This document shows, in pieces, positions 1 to 13,400 of a stretch of 24,866 bases of DNA. The position numbers were made by a program, and so were the translations under genes. Source of the stretch: Paramecium octaurelia (taxonomy: Eukaryota; Ciliophora; Oligohymenophorea; Peniculida; Parameciidae); contig CAJJDP010000240.1 in NCBI GenBank assembly GCA_905182995.1, forward strand, positions 1 through 24,866, written 5' to 3'. Every line of letters begins with the position of its first letter. Position 1 is the first letter of the stretch. The notes beneath the pieces were generated by a model. The model did not search any database. It was not told where the DNA came from and saw only the letters and a program-made list of their open reading frames with translations.

Positions 1-3000
1 TTAAATGGTTCCTCCTTATTCAACTGCTAGATTTTCACTTAAAATACTATTTATTATCTTTAGACCAACTTATTTGCTAACTATACAGACTCCTTTAGTT
101 GCTTAATTTCTATAACAGAATATAGTGTCTAATGTTAACTGAGACAGTTTCTTTTGATCTTAACTTTGAAATTCTTACACAACGCATAAACATCCATTTT
201 CACCACATTAATTATCAGTTAACCATATATTTGACAAAATAACATTTTCTGATTACAACTCAATTAATTTAATAAGAATAAGTCCTGATTAACAAATTTG
301 GCACTTATTATTTGAAAATTAGCTTGATTTTATTGATATTGAATCTCTATTTTTTACATTTGTTATTTACACTAAACTTTCAATCTAATTTTCGGGTTCA
401 TCTATAAAATTTGATAAATTTATTAATTCATAAGTTGAGTTTGTTAATTATAATGTTTGTTAATTTTGACAGTCTTTTGACAATTTTTCCTAATTACTAA
501 TTACTTAATTAATCTAGATTGTTTATAATCTTGGGTCATCTTTGTACCATTAAAAGTTTTTCATTTTGAGACCAATAATTTCTATTTTACATTGTTAGTC
601 TATAAATATAATATTTTTATAATACCTGCTGAAAAGCTAATTTAAATTATAGAATTCTGGTAATAATAAGAATAATCTATGTCAATAGATGTCAAACTTA
701 TTTTGCTTTGATAATTCAACTACAAGAATATATTTAAATATAATTGAACAAACATATCTCTTAAAATAAGATATCCTTACTACATTGAAATCAAGGTCGT
801 TTGATGTTTTTTAAATGAACCAAACAAATATCTAAATTAGGAATAGCCCTCTATTGTTTATAAAATTTTGCAATTCTACATATAGAGTAATTGATTTTAG
901 TTTAGGAAATTAAGTTTTGCAATATTACCATCATTTGAAAATACATCCTAAAATGTCACATTAGTGAAATTGAAGTTAATCTAATAGGTAATAGGCTGCA
1001 GATAAATAACACCGCCTTCAGCAGTACCAATAATTGTATTATAGATAGAATCTAATATATCAATTTAGATATTAATGCTTCTATCAATAACATACAGGCA
1101 ACCCCCCAATGATTATTCTTCAGATATTTTAGTGGAGATATTTTTAAATATAGAATTTCTGATAAGCAACTGCCCTTCATTTTCTAATGTAATTTTAAAG
1201 CATCCCGCAGAAGTTGAAAAACTATCTTCAATATTTGTGTTTCTAAGTGTAACTGAGGAGGATGTTATTTAACCATTTCCACTTGTGGATAGTACTTAAA
1301 ATTAATTTTTGATTTATTCTATTGTTAAATAAAATGGTAGATATTTCCAATTTATGTGCTTCAAAAAGCTATCACCAATCTAATTATTTGAAATAAAAGA
1401 TGAATCAATTATATGAATTTATTCACTATTTATATTTAACAAGCTATTTTCGCTTTAAGAAATATAATTTTGGGTAAATTAACATTTAATCAGTGATATT
1501 TTGGAGTTTTATGCAATTATATAGAAGATTAATGCTGATTCAGACTCAGATTCTTTGGTGTATGAATAGTAAATATTATTATTAAATCTGGAATTTAGAA
1601 TTTGGATATCTTATTATTATTCTGATTATATAAGAATTACAGATATCTAATTAATAGTCTAGCTCTTTTATATGATGCAATTATCTACATTCATTAAATC
1701 AATTACAATAGATTCAGATCTTCTAATAATTTAGGTTGCTACAGAGATTATGTAAATCATAGGGAAATCCTAAATAATAAGATTAGATATATAAAAGTTC
1801 TATATTCTAATATTTTATGCCATCTAAACAATTAAAGTGAGTGCATATTTAGAATATATATCAAGTTATGAACATTACTCATCTGTGATAATGCTTTTAA
1901 AGATGTACTTTTAGTTTAAAGTAATAGTAAAATTTGAAAGTACTAAGTTAATAGCTGAGGATAATAAAAATTCTGTAATGCCAGTCGATCTGATGATTTT
2001 AACATCAGATATTTCAATTAAGTTGGATTAGATAATAATAATCGACTAACTTGACTATAAATTTTAAACCAATTCAATATTATCAAAAATAGTAATTGTA
2101 TCTAAAATAATATTAGACATCTTAACTGTACTAGTCAAATCATTTGATACTAAATTTATAAGAATTGTTTTATCGTCATGATAAACTTAATTAATTTCGA
2201 TATTCTGTAAAATAATAGATTGAAACTAGTAGTCTTAAAAAAAATTAATAATTGAGCTATTCTTTAAATTACATGACTTAATTTAATAGTCCTTATTAAT
2301 TTATTCATTATTTGTTTAAAATAGAATAAAATTTGAGAATGTTGAATTTGTTAAAGATATTCTGCTAATATTTAAAGTTTTAAAACAAAAGGTCTAGAAT
2401 AAAGGTTGAATATCTGAAAACAAAGAGAGATACATGGATATTTAGGAAAATGAACCATACATTTCTAGATATTAGTTATTTAAAGTTGTCAAAAATTTAC
2501 TAGCATAAAGATTGGAATTTGTGATTAGAATGTTATTCAAATAACAATTTGTTGTTTTTTAAAAGTAATTATCAAGTAAAATGATATTTGAATTGTGAAT
2601 CTTTGAATTTTAAATATTAAATTCATCAATATTAATGTTAATGTATTGTTAGTAAACTGTATATTCGAAAGAAAACAAACTAGTTACAGATTGTAGATTT
2701 AGATTTTGTAAAGATAAGTTTTGAATCTATAATTCCTAGAGATTTGTGGATACAATATTAAATGTTATTGGATTTTAATCTTCTTATTATTATTTTATAA
2801 CTATTGATTTAAATAGTACTTTCAAAGCACTTAAAGATTATAAATGAATGTTCACAGTTGATTTCGGCTAAATTATTAAATGTTGTATTGAAACAGATTC
2901 AAAATTCAGTATTTCTAAATTTTAGTTAAGGAATAATGTATACCCATTACCAACTAGAGTAATTTTAGCTGAAGTGACAAAATAGATGTTCTAAATTAAA

Positions 3001-6000
3001 GTAGTGAATATGTAAGAATGGAATTCTATAGAACAATCTTAAATAAAGCTAAATTGTAATTCAACTTCTTAAATCTGTTAGATACTTAGAAATGTGTACA
3101 AATTTAGATTTTCAATTCTTCCAAAATTGCTGGAAGATTTATTATTTGTTACTAGTTCCTCAAATTTAACATTTTACTATAGAAAATGTTATTTTTCTAA
3201 GGCTAATTCTAGATGTTGATTAAAGAGCTCTAAATTACAATAAAGGTTGAATTTCAATGTAATCGAATTCGGATCTGTTCCGGTTTAACTTTACTTAAAG
3301 AATTATTAAAATTTAGTATCATAATAATAATCTTAAAAGCTTAATCCGGTTTATAACAACAAACAAGTATGTGNTTATAGATAGAATCTAATATATCAAT
3401 TTAGATATTAATGCTTCTATCAATAACATACAGGCAACCCCCCAATGATTATTCTTCAGATATTTTAGTGGAGATATTTTTAAATATAGAATTTCTGATA
3501 AGCAACTGCCCTTCATTTTCTAATGTAATTTTAAAGCATCCCGCAGAAGTTGAAAAACTATCTTCAATATTTGTGTTTCTAAGTGTAACTGAGGAGGATG
3601 TTATTTAACCATTTCCACTTGTGGATAGTACTTAAAATTAATTTTTGATTTATTCTATTGTTAAATAAAATGGTAGATATTTCCAATTTATGTGCTTCAA
3701 AAAGCTATCACCAATCTAATTATTTGAAATAAAAGATGAATCAATTATATGAATTTATTCACTATTTATATTTAACAAGCTATTTTCGCTTTAAGAAATA
3801 TAATTTTGGGTAAATTAACATTTAATCAGTGATATTTTGGAGTTTTATGCAATTATATAGAAGATTAATGCTGATTCAGACTCAGATTCTTTGGTGTATG
3901 AATAGTAAATATTATTATTAAATCTGGAATTTAGAATTTGGATATCTTATTATTATTCTGATTATATAAGAATTACAGATATCTAATTAATAGTCTAGCT
4001 CTTTTATATGATGCAATTATCTACATTCATTAAATCAATTACAATAGATTCAGATCTTCTAATAATTTAGGTTGCTACAGAGATTATGTAAATCATAGGG
4101 AAATCCTAAATAATAAGATTAGATATATAAAAGTTCTATATTCTAATATTTTATGCCATCTAAACAATTAAAGTGAGTGCATATTTAGAATATATATCAA
4201 GTTATGAACATTACTCATCTGTGATAATGCTTTTAAAGATGTACTTTTAGTTTAAAGTAATAGTAAAATTTGAAAGTACTAAGTTAATAGCTGAGGATAA
4301 TAAAAATTCTGTAATGCCAGTCGATCTGATGATTTTAACATCAGATATTTCAATTAAGTTGGATTAGATAATAATAATCGACTAACTTGACTATAAATTT
4401 TAAACCAATTCAATATTATCAAAAATAGTAATTGTATCTAAAATAATATTAGACATCTTAACTGTACTAGTCAAATCATTTGATACTAAATTTATAAGAA
4501 TTGTTTTATCGTCATGATAAACTTAATTAATTTCGATATTCTGTAAAATAATAGATTGAAACTAGTAGTCTTAAAAAAAATTAATAATTGAGCTATTCTT
4601 TAAATTACATGACTTAATTTAATAGTCCTTATTAATTTATTCATTATTTGTTTAAAATAGAATAAAATTTGAGAATGTTGAATTTGTTAAAGATATTCTG
4701 CTAATATTTAAAGTTTTAAAACAAAAGGTCTAGAATAAAGGTTGAATATCTGAAAACAAAGAGAGATACATGGATATTTAGGAAAATGAACCATACATTT
4801 CTAGATATTAGTTATTTAAAGTTGTCAAAAATTTACTAGCATAAAGATTGGAATTTGTGATTAGAATGTTATTCAAATAACAATTTGTTGTTTTTTAAAA
4901 GTAATTATCAAGTAAAATGATATTTGAATTGTGAATCTTTGAATTTTAAATATTAAATTCATCAATATTAATGTTAATGTATTGTTAGTAAACTGTATAT
5001 TCGAAAGAAAACAAACTAGTTACAGATTGTAGATTTAGATTTTGTAAAGATAAGTTTTGAATCTATAATTCCTAGAGATTTGTGGATACAATATTAAATG
5101 TTATTGGATTTTAATCTTCTTATTATTATTTTATAACTATTGATTTAAATAGTACTTTCAAAGCACTTAAAGATTATAAATGAATGTTCACAGTTGATTT
5201 CGGCTAAATTATTAAATGTTGTATTGAAACAGATTCAAAATTCAGTATTTCTAAATTTTAGTTAAGGAATAATGTATACCCATTACCAACTAGAGTAATT
5301 TTAGCTGAAGTGACAAAATAGATGTTCTAAATTAAAGTAGTGAATATGTAAGAATGGAATTCTATAGAACAATCTTAAATAAAGCTAAATTGTAATTCAA
5401 CTTCTTAAATCTGTTAGATACTTAGAAATGTGTACAAATTTAGATTTTCAATTCTTCCAAAATTGCTGGAAGATTTATTATTTGTTACTAGTTCCTCAAA
5501 TTTAACATTTTACTATAGAAAATGTTATTTTTCTAAGGCTAATTCTAGATGTTGATTAAAGAGCTCTAAATTACAATAAAGGTTGAATTTCAATGTAATC
5601 GAATTCGGATCTGTTCCGGTTTAACTTTACTTAAAGAATTATTAAAATTTAGTATCATAATAATAATCTTAAAAGCTTAATCCGGTTTATAACAACAAAC
5701 AAGTATGTGTTGAAGATTTGACATTAGAATTTGAGAAATATGGATTAGCACTTAATAATTAAGAATTAGTTTTAGGTTTACAAATCTGACAATATCTTGG
5801 ACAATCAATGCAATCCCCTTCATATAAGGACAGACGTCGACCTTCATATATCTAACATTTCACACATTTATTTTATCCATTGCTTTTTATACATAGCTCA
5901 CAATTCTCTGCACATTTTTTGATACATTTATCTTAGTAAAACTCAAAATCAATTGTACAAGTCTTACAAACCACTTCTAATTTATTTTATGCTTCATTTC

Positions 6001-9000
6001 CGAACACATCACTTTATAAGTTTCTACGTTTCATATTAAAATGAACCATGGCATACCAAATTTTCCAGCCATTCTTCCATTACTTTGATCGCTATTCACA
6101 TCTATAGCAATTTAATTCTGATGGACATGGAATGCATTATCCAGAAGCAAATTCACTATAATATCCAGGATAGCAAAGCAAACATATAGTTTTGAAACAG
6201 TAATCACAATTAAAAAAGATATTTTCACAACCGTTTGAAATTGAAACAATTTATTTCAACTCTTTTGTGTAAACCATACATTAGTACTATAATTGATTTA
6301 ATTACAATGATTGATACACCTCCATTTAGTACATTTGTGTACAATATTCTTTATTTTCAATATTATCAGGAATTGAATCTATTCTAATACATTATCCTGA
6401 AAGTAATGAAGCATATCCATCCTCACACAAAGCACAGTAATTAATAAGTTAATCAGAATTAAAATCTCCTTTTTCATACAAATGATATATAGTATTTACT
6501 CTGTTTCTCATAAACCATGATTTATGAAATTAGATTGCATATATGCAATGAATATCTAGATTTTCAATACAATCAACTGCATTAATTGATAAATAATATT
6601 TTTAATTATCAATGCAATTAATACATCTATTATAATAAGATCCGTCTTTGGGATTTTAAACATGTACGCATTCTAAGCAATATTTACTACAAGAGTAACA
6701 TTATCCTTAAAACACTGAGTATTATCCTATGCATTATTTGCATTGAACACCAGAATTATATTCACATTCTTAACATTCCTTTGGACATTCAAGACACTCA
6801 TTATTCACAGGATTTAATGTCATTTAATCATAACAAGATGTGCAAATTGAAAAATCTTCACATGTCTTACAATTTGAATTACACACATAACATTCTCCAT
6901 TTTTATAATAGAATTGCGATTGACATTAAATATATACTTGTAATAAAGTATGAAAATGACAATTTGAATCAANTTTTCAATTCTTCCAAAATTGCTGGAA
7001 GATTTATTATTTGTTACTAGTTCCTCAAATTTAACATTTTACTATAGAAAATGTTATTTTTCTAAGGCTAATTCTAGATGTTGATTAAAGAGCTCTAAAT
7101 TACAATAAAGGTTGAATTTCAATGTAATCGAATTCGGATCTGTTCCGGTTTAACTTTACTTAAAGAATTATTAAAATTTAGTATCATAATAATAATCTTA
7201 AAAGCTTAATCCGGTTTATAACAACAAACAAGTATGTGTTGAAGATTTGACATTAGAATTTGAGAAATATGGATTAGCACTTAATAATTAAGAATTAGTT
7301 TTAGGTTTACAAATCTGACAATATCTTGGACAATCAATGCAATCCCCTTCATATAAGGACAGACGTCGACCTTCATATATCTAACATTTCACACATTTAT
7401 TTTATCCATTGCTTTTTATACATAGCTCACAATTCTCTGCACATTTTTTGATACATTTATCTTAGTAAAACTCAAAATCAATTGTACAAGTCTTACAAAC
7501 CACTTCTAATTTATTTTATGCTTCATTTCCGAACACATCACTTTATAAGTTTCTACGTTTCATATTAAAATGAACCATGGCATACCAAATTTTCCAGCCA
7601 TTCTTCCATTACTTTGATCGCTATTCACATCTATAGCAATTTAATTCTGATGGACATGGAATGCATTATCCAGAAGCAAATTCACTATAATATCCAGGAT
7701 AGCAAAGCAAACATATAGTTTTGAAACAGTAATCACAATTAAAAAAGATATTTTCACAACCGTTTGAAATTGAAACAATTTATTTCAACTCTTTTGTGTA
7801 AACCATACATTAGTACTATAATTGATTTAATTACAATGATTGATACACCTCCATTTAGTACATTTGTGTACAATATTCTTTATTTTCAATATTATCAGGA
7901 ATTGAATCTATTCTAATACATTATCCTGAAAGTAATGAAGCATATCCATCCTCACACAAAGCACAGTAATTAATAAGTTAATCAGAATTAAAATCTCCTT
8001 TTTCATACAAATGATATATAGTATTTACTCTGTTTCTCATAAACCATGATTTATGAAATTAGATTGCATATATGCAATGAATATCTAGATTTTCAATACA
8101 ATCAACTGCATTAATTGATAAATAATATTTTTAATTATCAATGCAATTAATACATCTATTATAATAAGATCCGTCTTTGGGATTTTAAACATGTACGCAT
8201 TCTAAGCAATATTTACTACAAGAGTAACATTATCCTTAAAACACTGAGTATTATCCTATGCATTATTTGCATTGAACACCAGAATTATATTCACATTCTT
8301 AACATTCCTTTGGACATTCAAGACACTCATTATTCACAGGATTTAATGTCATTTAATCATAACAAGATGTGCAAATTGAAAAATCTTCACATGTCTTACA
8401 ATTTGAATTACACACATAACATTCTCCATTTTTATAATAGAATTGCGATTGACATTAAATATATACTTGTAATAAAGTATGAAAATGACAATTTGAATCA
8501 ATATTTTAGTTACAAATAGACTTACACCCAACACACAAAGTAAGGGAGGATGTTGATGTTGCAAGAACATATAATTCAACATCTTTATCTTCTCTCTATA
8601 TTAATTCATATTGACCATAACTATTAACTACATAATCTGATTCACACTTCAATAGTTTAGCAAATGTTTCCGGTTAAGTCAAGCATTCTATGCAACTTAT
8701 CTTTTCCAATTAAATTTCGTTAAATTAAGGACAACGTATATAAATAATTTCATTATTAAATTCTTTAATTGGAAAATAACCAAATTAAGATAAAGATTAA
8801 TTCTTTGCATTGTAATCTTCAATAGATGTGGGATAGAAATCCAAGAATTCTAATTTCAGATAATGATATTACATATACAATTTCCAAGATTATTTTCAAT
8901 ATATCCAAGAGTACATTTACACTAACTATTTTCTAGATATCTATTAGAGTTCTAATCGCAACTTATGCATTAATTAAGATATGGACCATTGCAATCGAAA

Positions 9001-10365
9001 CAACTGAAATGACACTCTATTCAATCAAAAATAGGCTTACTTTTCATGAGAGCAAGTGACTCCGTTAGGCAAATAGTTATCTTACTACTCTCTGCTACTA
9101 TCTAAATCCCATTAACTGCTGTATTGAGAAGGAATGCGCTTCTAATTCTTATGGGACTTTTTTAGAAAAGAAAAGTTTTATTATGATATTGAACATCATA
9201 GACCTCCCCATCAAGGAACCACATTTTCAAATTTGAAACTGGCACTTATGCATAATCAAAACCATAAAGAATAGAAACATAATGCCATTATCTTAAGTCT
9301 TATTTTAAGGTATGGAAAACAACTTTGGCATCATTTAGAAATTGTGCCTAATTTAAGAATTAGTCTGGATCGATCTAATTGAGAGTTTAGAAGAGCACTC
9401 CATTTGTTAAATCAGATTTCCATGCTTAAATAAGGCAATACTATAAATCAACTAATTTTTAATAGGTATTAGCAGAAAATTCTGAGAGTATCTCAACTCC
9501 AAAAACGCTGGTTGAAAAATTCACATTCTATGATAAAAAATAATAGTACTAAAATATAATCAATCTTAACCCAAGATTCAAGTTAAATCAATCCAAACTG
9601 GTATATATAACTTGATATTAATTATTTATCATAAGTTGAAGTCTAACAAAATGGCTAAGGTATAAATTATTATTCAATAAATTGTTTAAATTCTTAAACT
9701 GCGTTAAAAACTACATTATTTTTATTGAAATTATACTCTACTTTCGAAATTCTACCAGGATATTAAACAAATTGTTTTGATTCATCATTTTAATTTAATT
9801 ATAAGTTTAATTCTCCTCCTTGAGTAATTAAGATCTCCTTCAATTCTAAATTAGTGCTAGATTAATAGTTTATGATTTAACAATTATCATTCAGAATTTC
9901 ATACATAATTATTTATCTTTAATCAGGAAATTAATATGAAACATATATATGAATCCATTTGCCTTAAAAGTCGAATGAGTCAAATATGAATTTTGCTAAT
10001 TAGATCATTTAGCCGTTTGATTCATATTATAAATATAAGTATTTTTCTTAATTAGCATTGTTGTTTGTCCAATCTTAATACAAAAATACCCTATACTAAG
10101 AAGTATCAGGATTTATCTCCCTTAATAAAAGAAACCCTTCTATTTTAGGAAATCTTTATAAGTTATCATAAAGTGTAGGCAGCATGGGTAAATATTAGAA
10201 CCAGAAGCCATATCCATAGGCTGAATAATCTAAGAGTGATATCTTGGTTGCCTCGGTAGTGTTATCTAGAAGGCATCCTTCCAATGTATTTGAATCACAC
10301 TGGGTAGTAGGTCTAATTAATCCTATCAAGATGATGTTGGCTGTCCAAATGTAGAAATTAATCAT
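1..10365 (-). CDS. Gene B: giant cysteine-rich / beta-helix surface protein, 3' end outside window
   Basis: Read with TAA/TAG as Gln. The start ATG at 10365-10363 opens a hydrophobic signal peptide (MINFYIWTANIILIGLI). Residues about 25-430 look like one or two LamG/concanavalin jelly-roll modules (motifs KWIHIYVSYQF and QWHYVSILYGFDY). About 435-1005 are furin/growth-factor-receptor-like repeats (CHFSCFDCNGP, NCKTCEDFSICTSC, KCIKKCAENCELC). From about 1050 to the window edge runs an Asn/Ile/Ser-rich repeat region with GGCLYV and GGVIYL motifs, suggesting a right-handed beta-helix of the polymorphic-outer-membrane-repeat or pectin-lyase type. Removing four introns (22-26 nt) and two contig-overlap duplications (2,336 and 1,529 bp with their Ns) leaves exactly 2,135 codons. 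By homology with gene A the missing 3' part should encode a cysteine module and transmembrane segments. It is probably a membrane-anchored surface protein; its ligand and role are unknown. Confidence 0.85.
600..625 (-). other. 26-nt intron in gene B beta-helix region
   Basis: On the minus strand this reads GTATTATAAAA...TTTATAG. Without removal the frame reaches TGA near 570. Removal joins ...FSA to DQQCKIEI, and the open frame then runs to the window edge. Gene A is open without an intron at the equivalent place. Confidence 0.85.
1039..3373. repeat. Copy 1 of a 2,335-bp exact duplication (probable assembly overlap)
   Basis: By eye identical to 3375-5709, offset 2,336, with a single N between. 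It covers part of the gene B beta-helix. Keeping both copies breaks the frame (2,336 is not a multiple of 3); keeping one gives a continuous protein. This is most simply two contig ends that overlap but were not merged. Confidence 0.9.
3374..3374. other. Single-N scaffold join
   Basis: One undefined base sits exactly at the boundary of the two identical 2,335-bp copies, marking a contig-contig join rather than unknown sequence of real size. Confidence 0.9.
3375..5709. repeat. Copy 2 of the 2,335-bp exact duplication
   Basis: Matches 1039-3373 by eye. It is the copy continuous with the cysteine-rich part of gene B (reads on into 5710 and beyond), whereas copy 1 is continuous with the distal beta-helix. 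Its last 265 bp (5445-5709) also begin the next duplication, so that segment occurs three times: 3109-3373, 5445-5709 and 6974-7238. Confidence 0.9.
5445..6972. repeat. Copy 1 of a 1,528-bp exact duplication (probable assembly overlap)
   Basis: By eye identical to 6974-8501, offset 1,529. It encodes the end of the cysteine-rich domain and the start of the beta-helix of gene B. Two copies plus N break the frame; one copy restores it. Confidence 0.9.
6973..6973. other. Single-N scaffold join
   Basis: One undefined base between the two copies of the 1,528-bp duplication. Confidence 0.9.
6974..8501. repeat. Copy 2 of the 1,528-bp exact duplication
   Basis: Matches 5445-6972. It continues without a break into the N-terminal half of the cysteine-rich domain at 8502 onward. 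Confidence 0.9.
8850..8872 (-). other. 23-nt intron in gene B cysteine domain
   Basis: Minus strand GTAATATCATT...AAATTAG. It lies just after ...GNCIC and removes an in-frame TGA. Its position matches the gene A intron at 19245-19266, so it probably predates the duplication. Confidence 0.85.
9017..9040 (-). other. 24-nt intron at the LamG/cysteine-domain boundary of gene B
   Basis: Minus strand GTAAGCCTATT...TGAATAG. Removal joins ...SLALMK to KCHFSCFDCNGP. It occupies the same domain boundary as the gene A intron at 19417-19439. Confidence 0.87.
9528..9549 (-). other. 22-nt intron in gene B N-terminal domain
   Basis: Minus strand GTACTATTATT...ATCATAG, between ...WVKIDYIL and NVNFSTSVFGVE. 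Without it the frame meets TGA about 40 nt downstream. I find no counterpart in gene A. Confidence 0.8.
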
Positions 10366-10432
10366 GAGATTAAATAAAAATTATTAAAAAATATATCCTA
10401 ATATTTTTGATATTTAAATTCTTAATTCAAAT
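10366..10432. other. 67-bp intergenic spacer between genes A and B
   Basis: Very AT-rich. It must hold the 3' UTR and polyadenylation signals of gene A and the promoter and 5' leader of gene B, both on the minus strand. I see no specific motif. Such short spacers are usual in Paramecium macronuclear DNA. Confidence 0.6.
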
Positions 10433-13400
10433 TCATTAAAGTTTTTCATTCGATTCTTGAGAGCTTTAATATTCTTCTTTAATTAATAATTATGTTTTGC
10501 TTTACTATTTTAAATAAGCTTTTAATAATTCAAATCTCTTTTTTCTTAATTGTATGGAACTGTTTGAATGAGCTTAAAAAATATTATACTTAATAAAGTT
10601 CTGATTAGATTGTCCTAATCTTTCGAAACCTTTACAAAAAATCCTTCCTATATATGAGGAATTCAATTTCCATAAATGTAGGATCATAAACACTCCACTC
10701 AAAATAAATATAGAATTAATAAAGATCAAAATGATATTTTTAAATATCGAATCCTAGTTTTCCTATACTGAAAATAGTGTGCAAGAGATTAGAATTATGA
10801 TACTGATAATATTCAATTAACATTCGAATCTATTCATTTATTTATGATAATATATATTTTTGTTTGAACAGACTTTAGTATAAACGATAAGTAGAAAATA
10901 AGATAATGCTCCTTTTATTGCAGTATTTGCATCAATCATTATGATTATGCATATCAATCCATTAATCAATAAAAATTTATAAAATTCCCAATGTTGATGT
11001 TTGTTTGAGTAAGATGTAAACCAAAATCCAAAATCTTTATAAGGGATTCGCTTAGATAAAAATAAGTCTGACTTTGACTTTCGTAGTAATAAATAAGGTA
11101 AAACAATCCCCAGACATATCACAACAGGTAAAAATAAAATAAATACTAATTTTAGATGATTTGCATTTGTGAAATCATACGAAATGTTTTTGTAAATCCA
11201 ATACACATCTTAAATATCTCTAAAAGCTATAAGTTGAATCATAGATCGTATCAAACTTCCAACAATAAAGATGTATATAAGATATATAAAATTAAATAAT
11301 TCTGACTTTGTAGTTTTGTATTTTGAGAATAAAATCTTAGCCAAACAAAAACAGACATAAGTAGTCATCAATATCAGCAAAAATATAAAATTTTATAAGA
11401 TTTATAAGTAAATTACATTAACTGATTCGTTTATCAATTAACATTCTTTAAGTATTACTAGTAATGTAAAAGGATCTCCTAGAAAATGAACTAATTATTA
11501 GACTTAATCAGAAAATACAGAAGTTAATTCTTATGTATAACTGATAATTTGAAAATAGAACAATATAATCTTTATGCTCTATCCCATAAGTACTTCGTCT
11601 TACTTAAAAATGCCTTATCTGAAAGGTACTTTAAACTGCTTAATATTCAAACGAATAAATTAAATTCTTTATTTCGACAAATAATTCATTATGTATAGTA
11701 TGCATACAAATCTAAAATTTTATAAACATTTTTTACATTAAAATTGTGATCAACAAATTAAATAGCTATTGTTTGGTATCATTTTAGCAAATTTAGCACT
11801 CATAAAAACCCTCTCTTTAATAATATCCTCCTCCTCTCTCATTATAATAATCACACTATTCGCAAAGAGCCCCTATGTATCCCTATTAGCATAGATCATT
11901 TCCAACTCCCCATCCTCCAATACAATTTTGCTGATTATTTATGCACAAGTCTATGGTTGAAGTAGTCACTTTCATTCTCCAGTAACCCTAAATATAATAA
12001 GAAGATTAGTATACCTTTTTTAAGAATATTTAAGCTTAGGTTATTTCCTAAATCTTTTGATCGTCTGCAGTTTAGCAACTAGTAGCTCCTAAAATTACAG
12101 AATATTATTTCTAATCTACTATGCATTAGTGACAATAATCCTCTCTAGATTAACTGTATTCTCCAATTTAACACTCATTAGGCTTAATCAAAAGACTTAA
12201 AACATAATTTTAGTGATATCTAATTTAAAAATAGAATTATACCCCTCTATTAAACTGTTTTTATTGTTTATTATTGGAATATAAATACTGTTACACTTAA
12301 TATTAAATTCAAAGGTTTAATTTGAATCTGAGGGAATGTAAAAGATTAAATCATCTAAATTGTAGGAAAACGTCGATTAATTAAAGTAAATTTTATTTTT
12401 ACTTAAAGATAAATTTTGTTCTAATCTACTATTCACATTATTAATTTGTAATTCACAATAGGTATTTGTTAGATTTCTAACAATTTCTAATTATGAATTA
12501 ACTGCGTATAATCTCATTTGCATAGTTTAATAATTGTATCTATTCTTTTCTATTTCAAATTTTCTGTATTCTGATAATGATATTCCAGTAGGTATATGAA
12601 TAATTGTATTTTATCCATCTTTGCCAATTATTTAAGATTTTTGGCCATTTTTAGAATTTTATATAATTGTTGGTTTCATCATTTAGTCTTTAATAATTTA
12701 CAGATAGAGTTACTAAGGGTGTTCTTCAATTTGATTCAATCCCTAATTATCAATTATTTCTATTCCTTTAACATTTCTATTCAAGTTGTCTTCACTATAG
12801 ATACCACTTCCAAATTAAGCTGAATTATTTGTAATAACTAAATTCTCTGAGATCAATGTTGAATTAACCCCTTTTGTAAAAAAAGCTCCTCCATATACTG
12901 CCTTATTGCCAGCTATCAAACTTTGTATTATTGAAATGATTTAATTTTAGATAAACAAACATCCTCCGTATTAAGCTTAATTGTTGATGCATTATAAATT
13001 CTATATTCTGATAGAAGAATAAGCTATGGATCCATTCGAATCTTTATTTTAAAGAATACGGTTATCTTATGAAATGAATGAAATGCAACCATTTTTCCCA
13101 CAGTACGAATTAGATACATCCATTTTTTAAATAATTATAGATATTTTCTTACTATTCTCAAAATTCAATAGACCATAGGAGCAATTGCTGCACTTGTTAT
13201 TTTAGAGAATAATATCAGAAAGTTGTATTTTTTGTTATTGATATTAATCTATAAATTAAAATAATACCAATGCTATTGTTGATGATTATATTTAAGATAA
13301 TAAAGTTTATAAAAGTGTAATTTGATTAATATTAGAGTCACTTTCCTAAAAACTCATAATAGTAGGAGGAGCATTTATTAAATTTTCATTACAAGTTGTA

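Noticed and set aside
1075..1272. Plus-strand 65-codon ORF, repeated at 3411-3608
   Set aside because: It is the antisense shadow of gene B; the minus strand encodes the continuous beta-helix. The repeat is the exact 2,335-bp duplication.
6781..8582. Short ORFs on both strands at 6781-7020, 8310-8519 and 8349-8582
   Set aside because: The minus-strand cysteine-rich frame of gene B covers them all; the one at 8349-8582 is on the minus strand but in the wrong frame.
10838..11206. Separate small membrane protein of 122 residues
   Set aside because: It is an internal piece of gene A: the frame is open on both sides once TAA/TAG are read as Gln, and it carries transmembrane segments 3-5 of that protein.
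11712..11736. A perfect-looking 25-nt GTAAAAAATG...TTTTAG intron in gene A
   Set aside because: The correct frame is open straight through it, and removing it would shift that frame, so it is probably not spliced.
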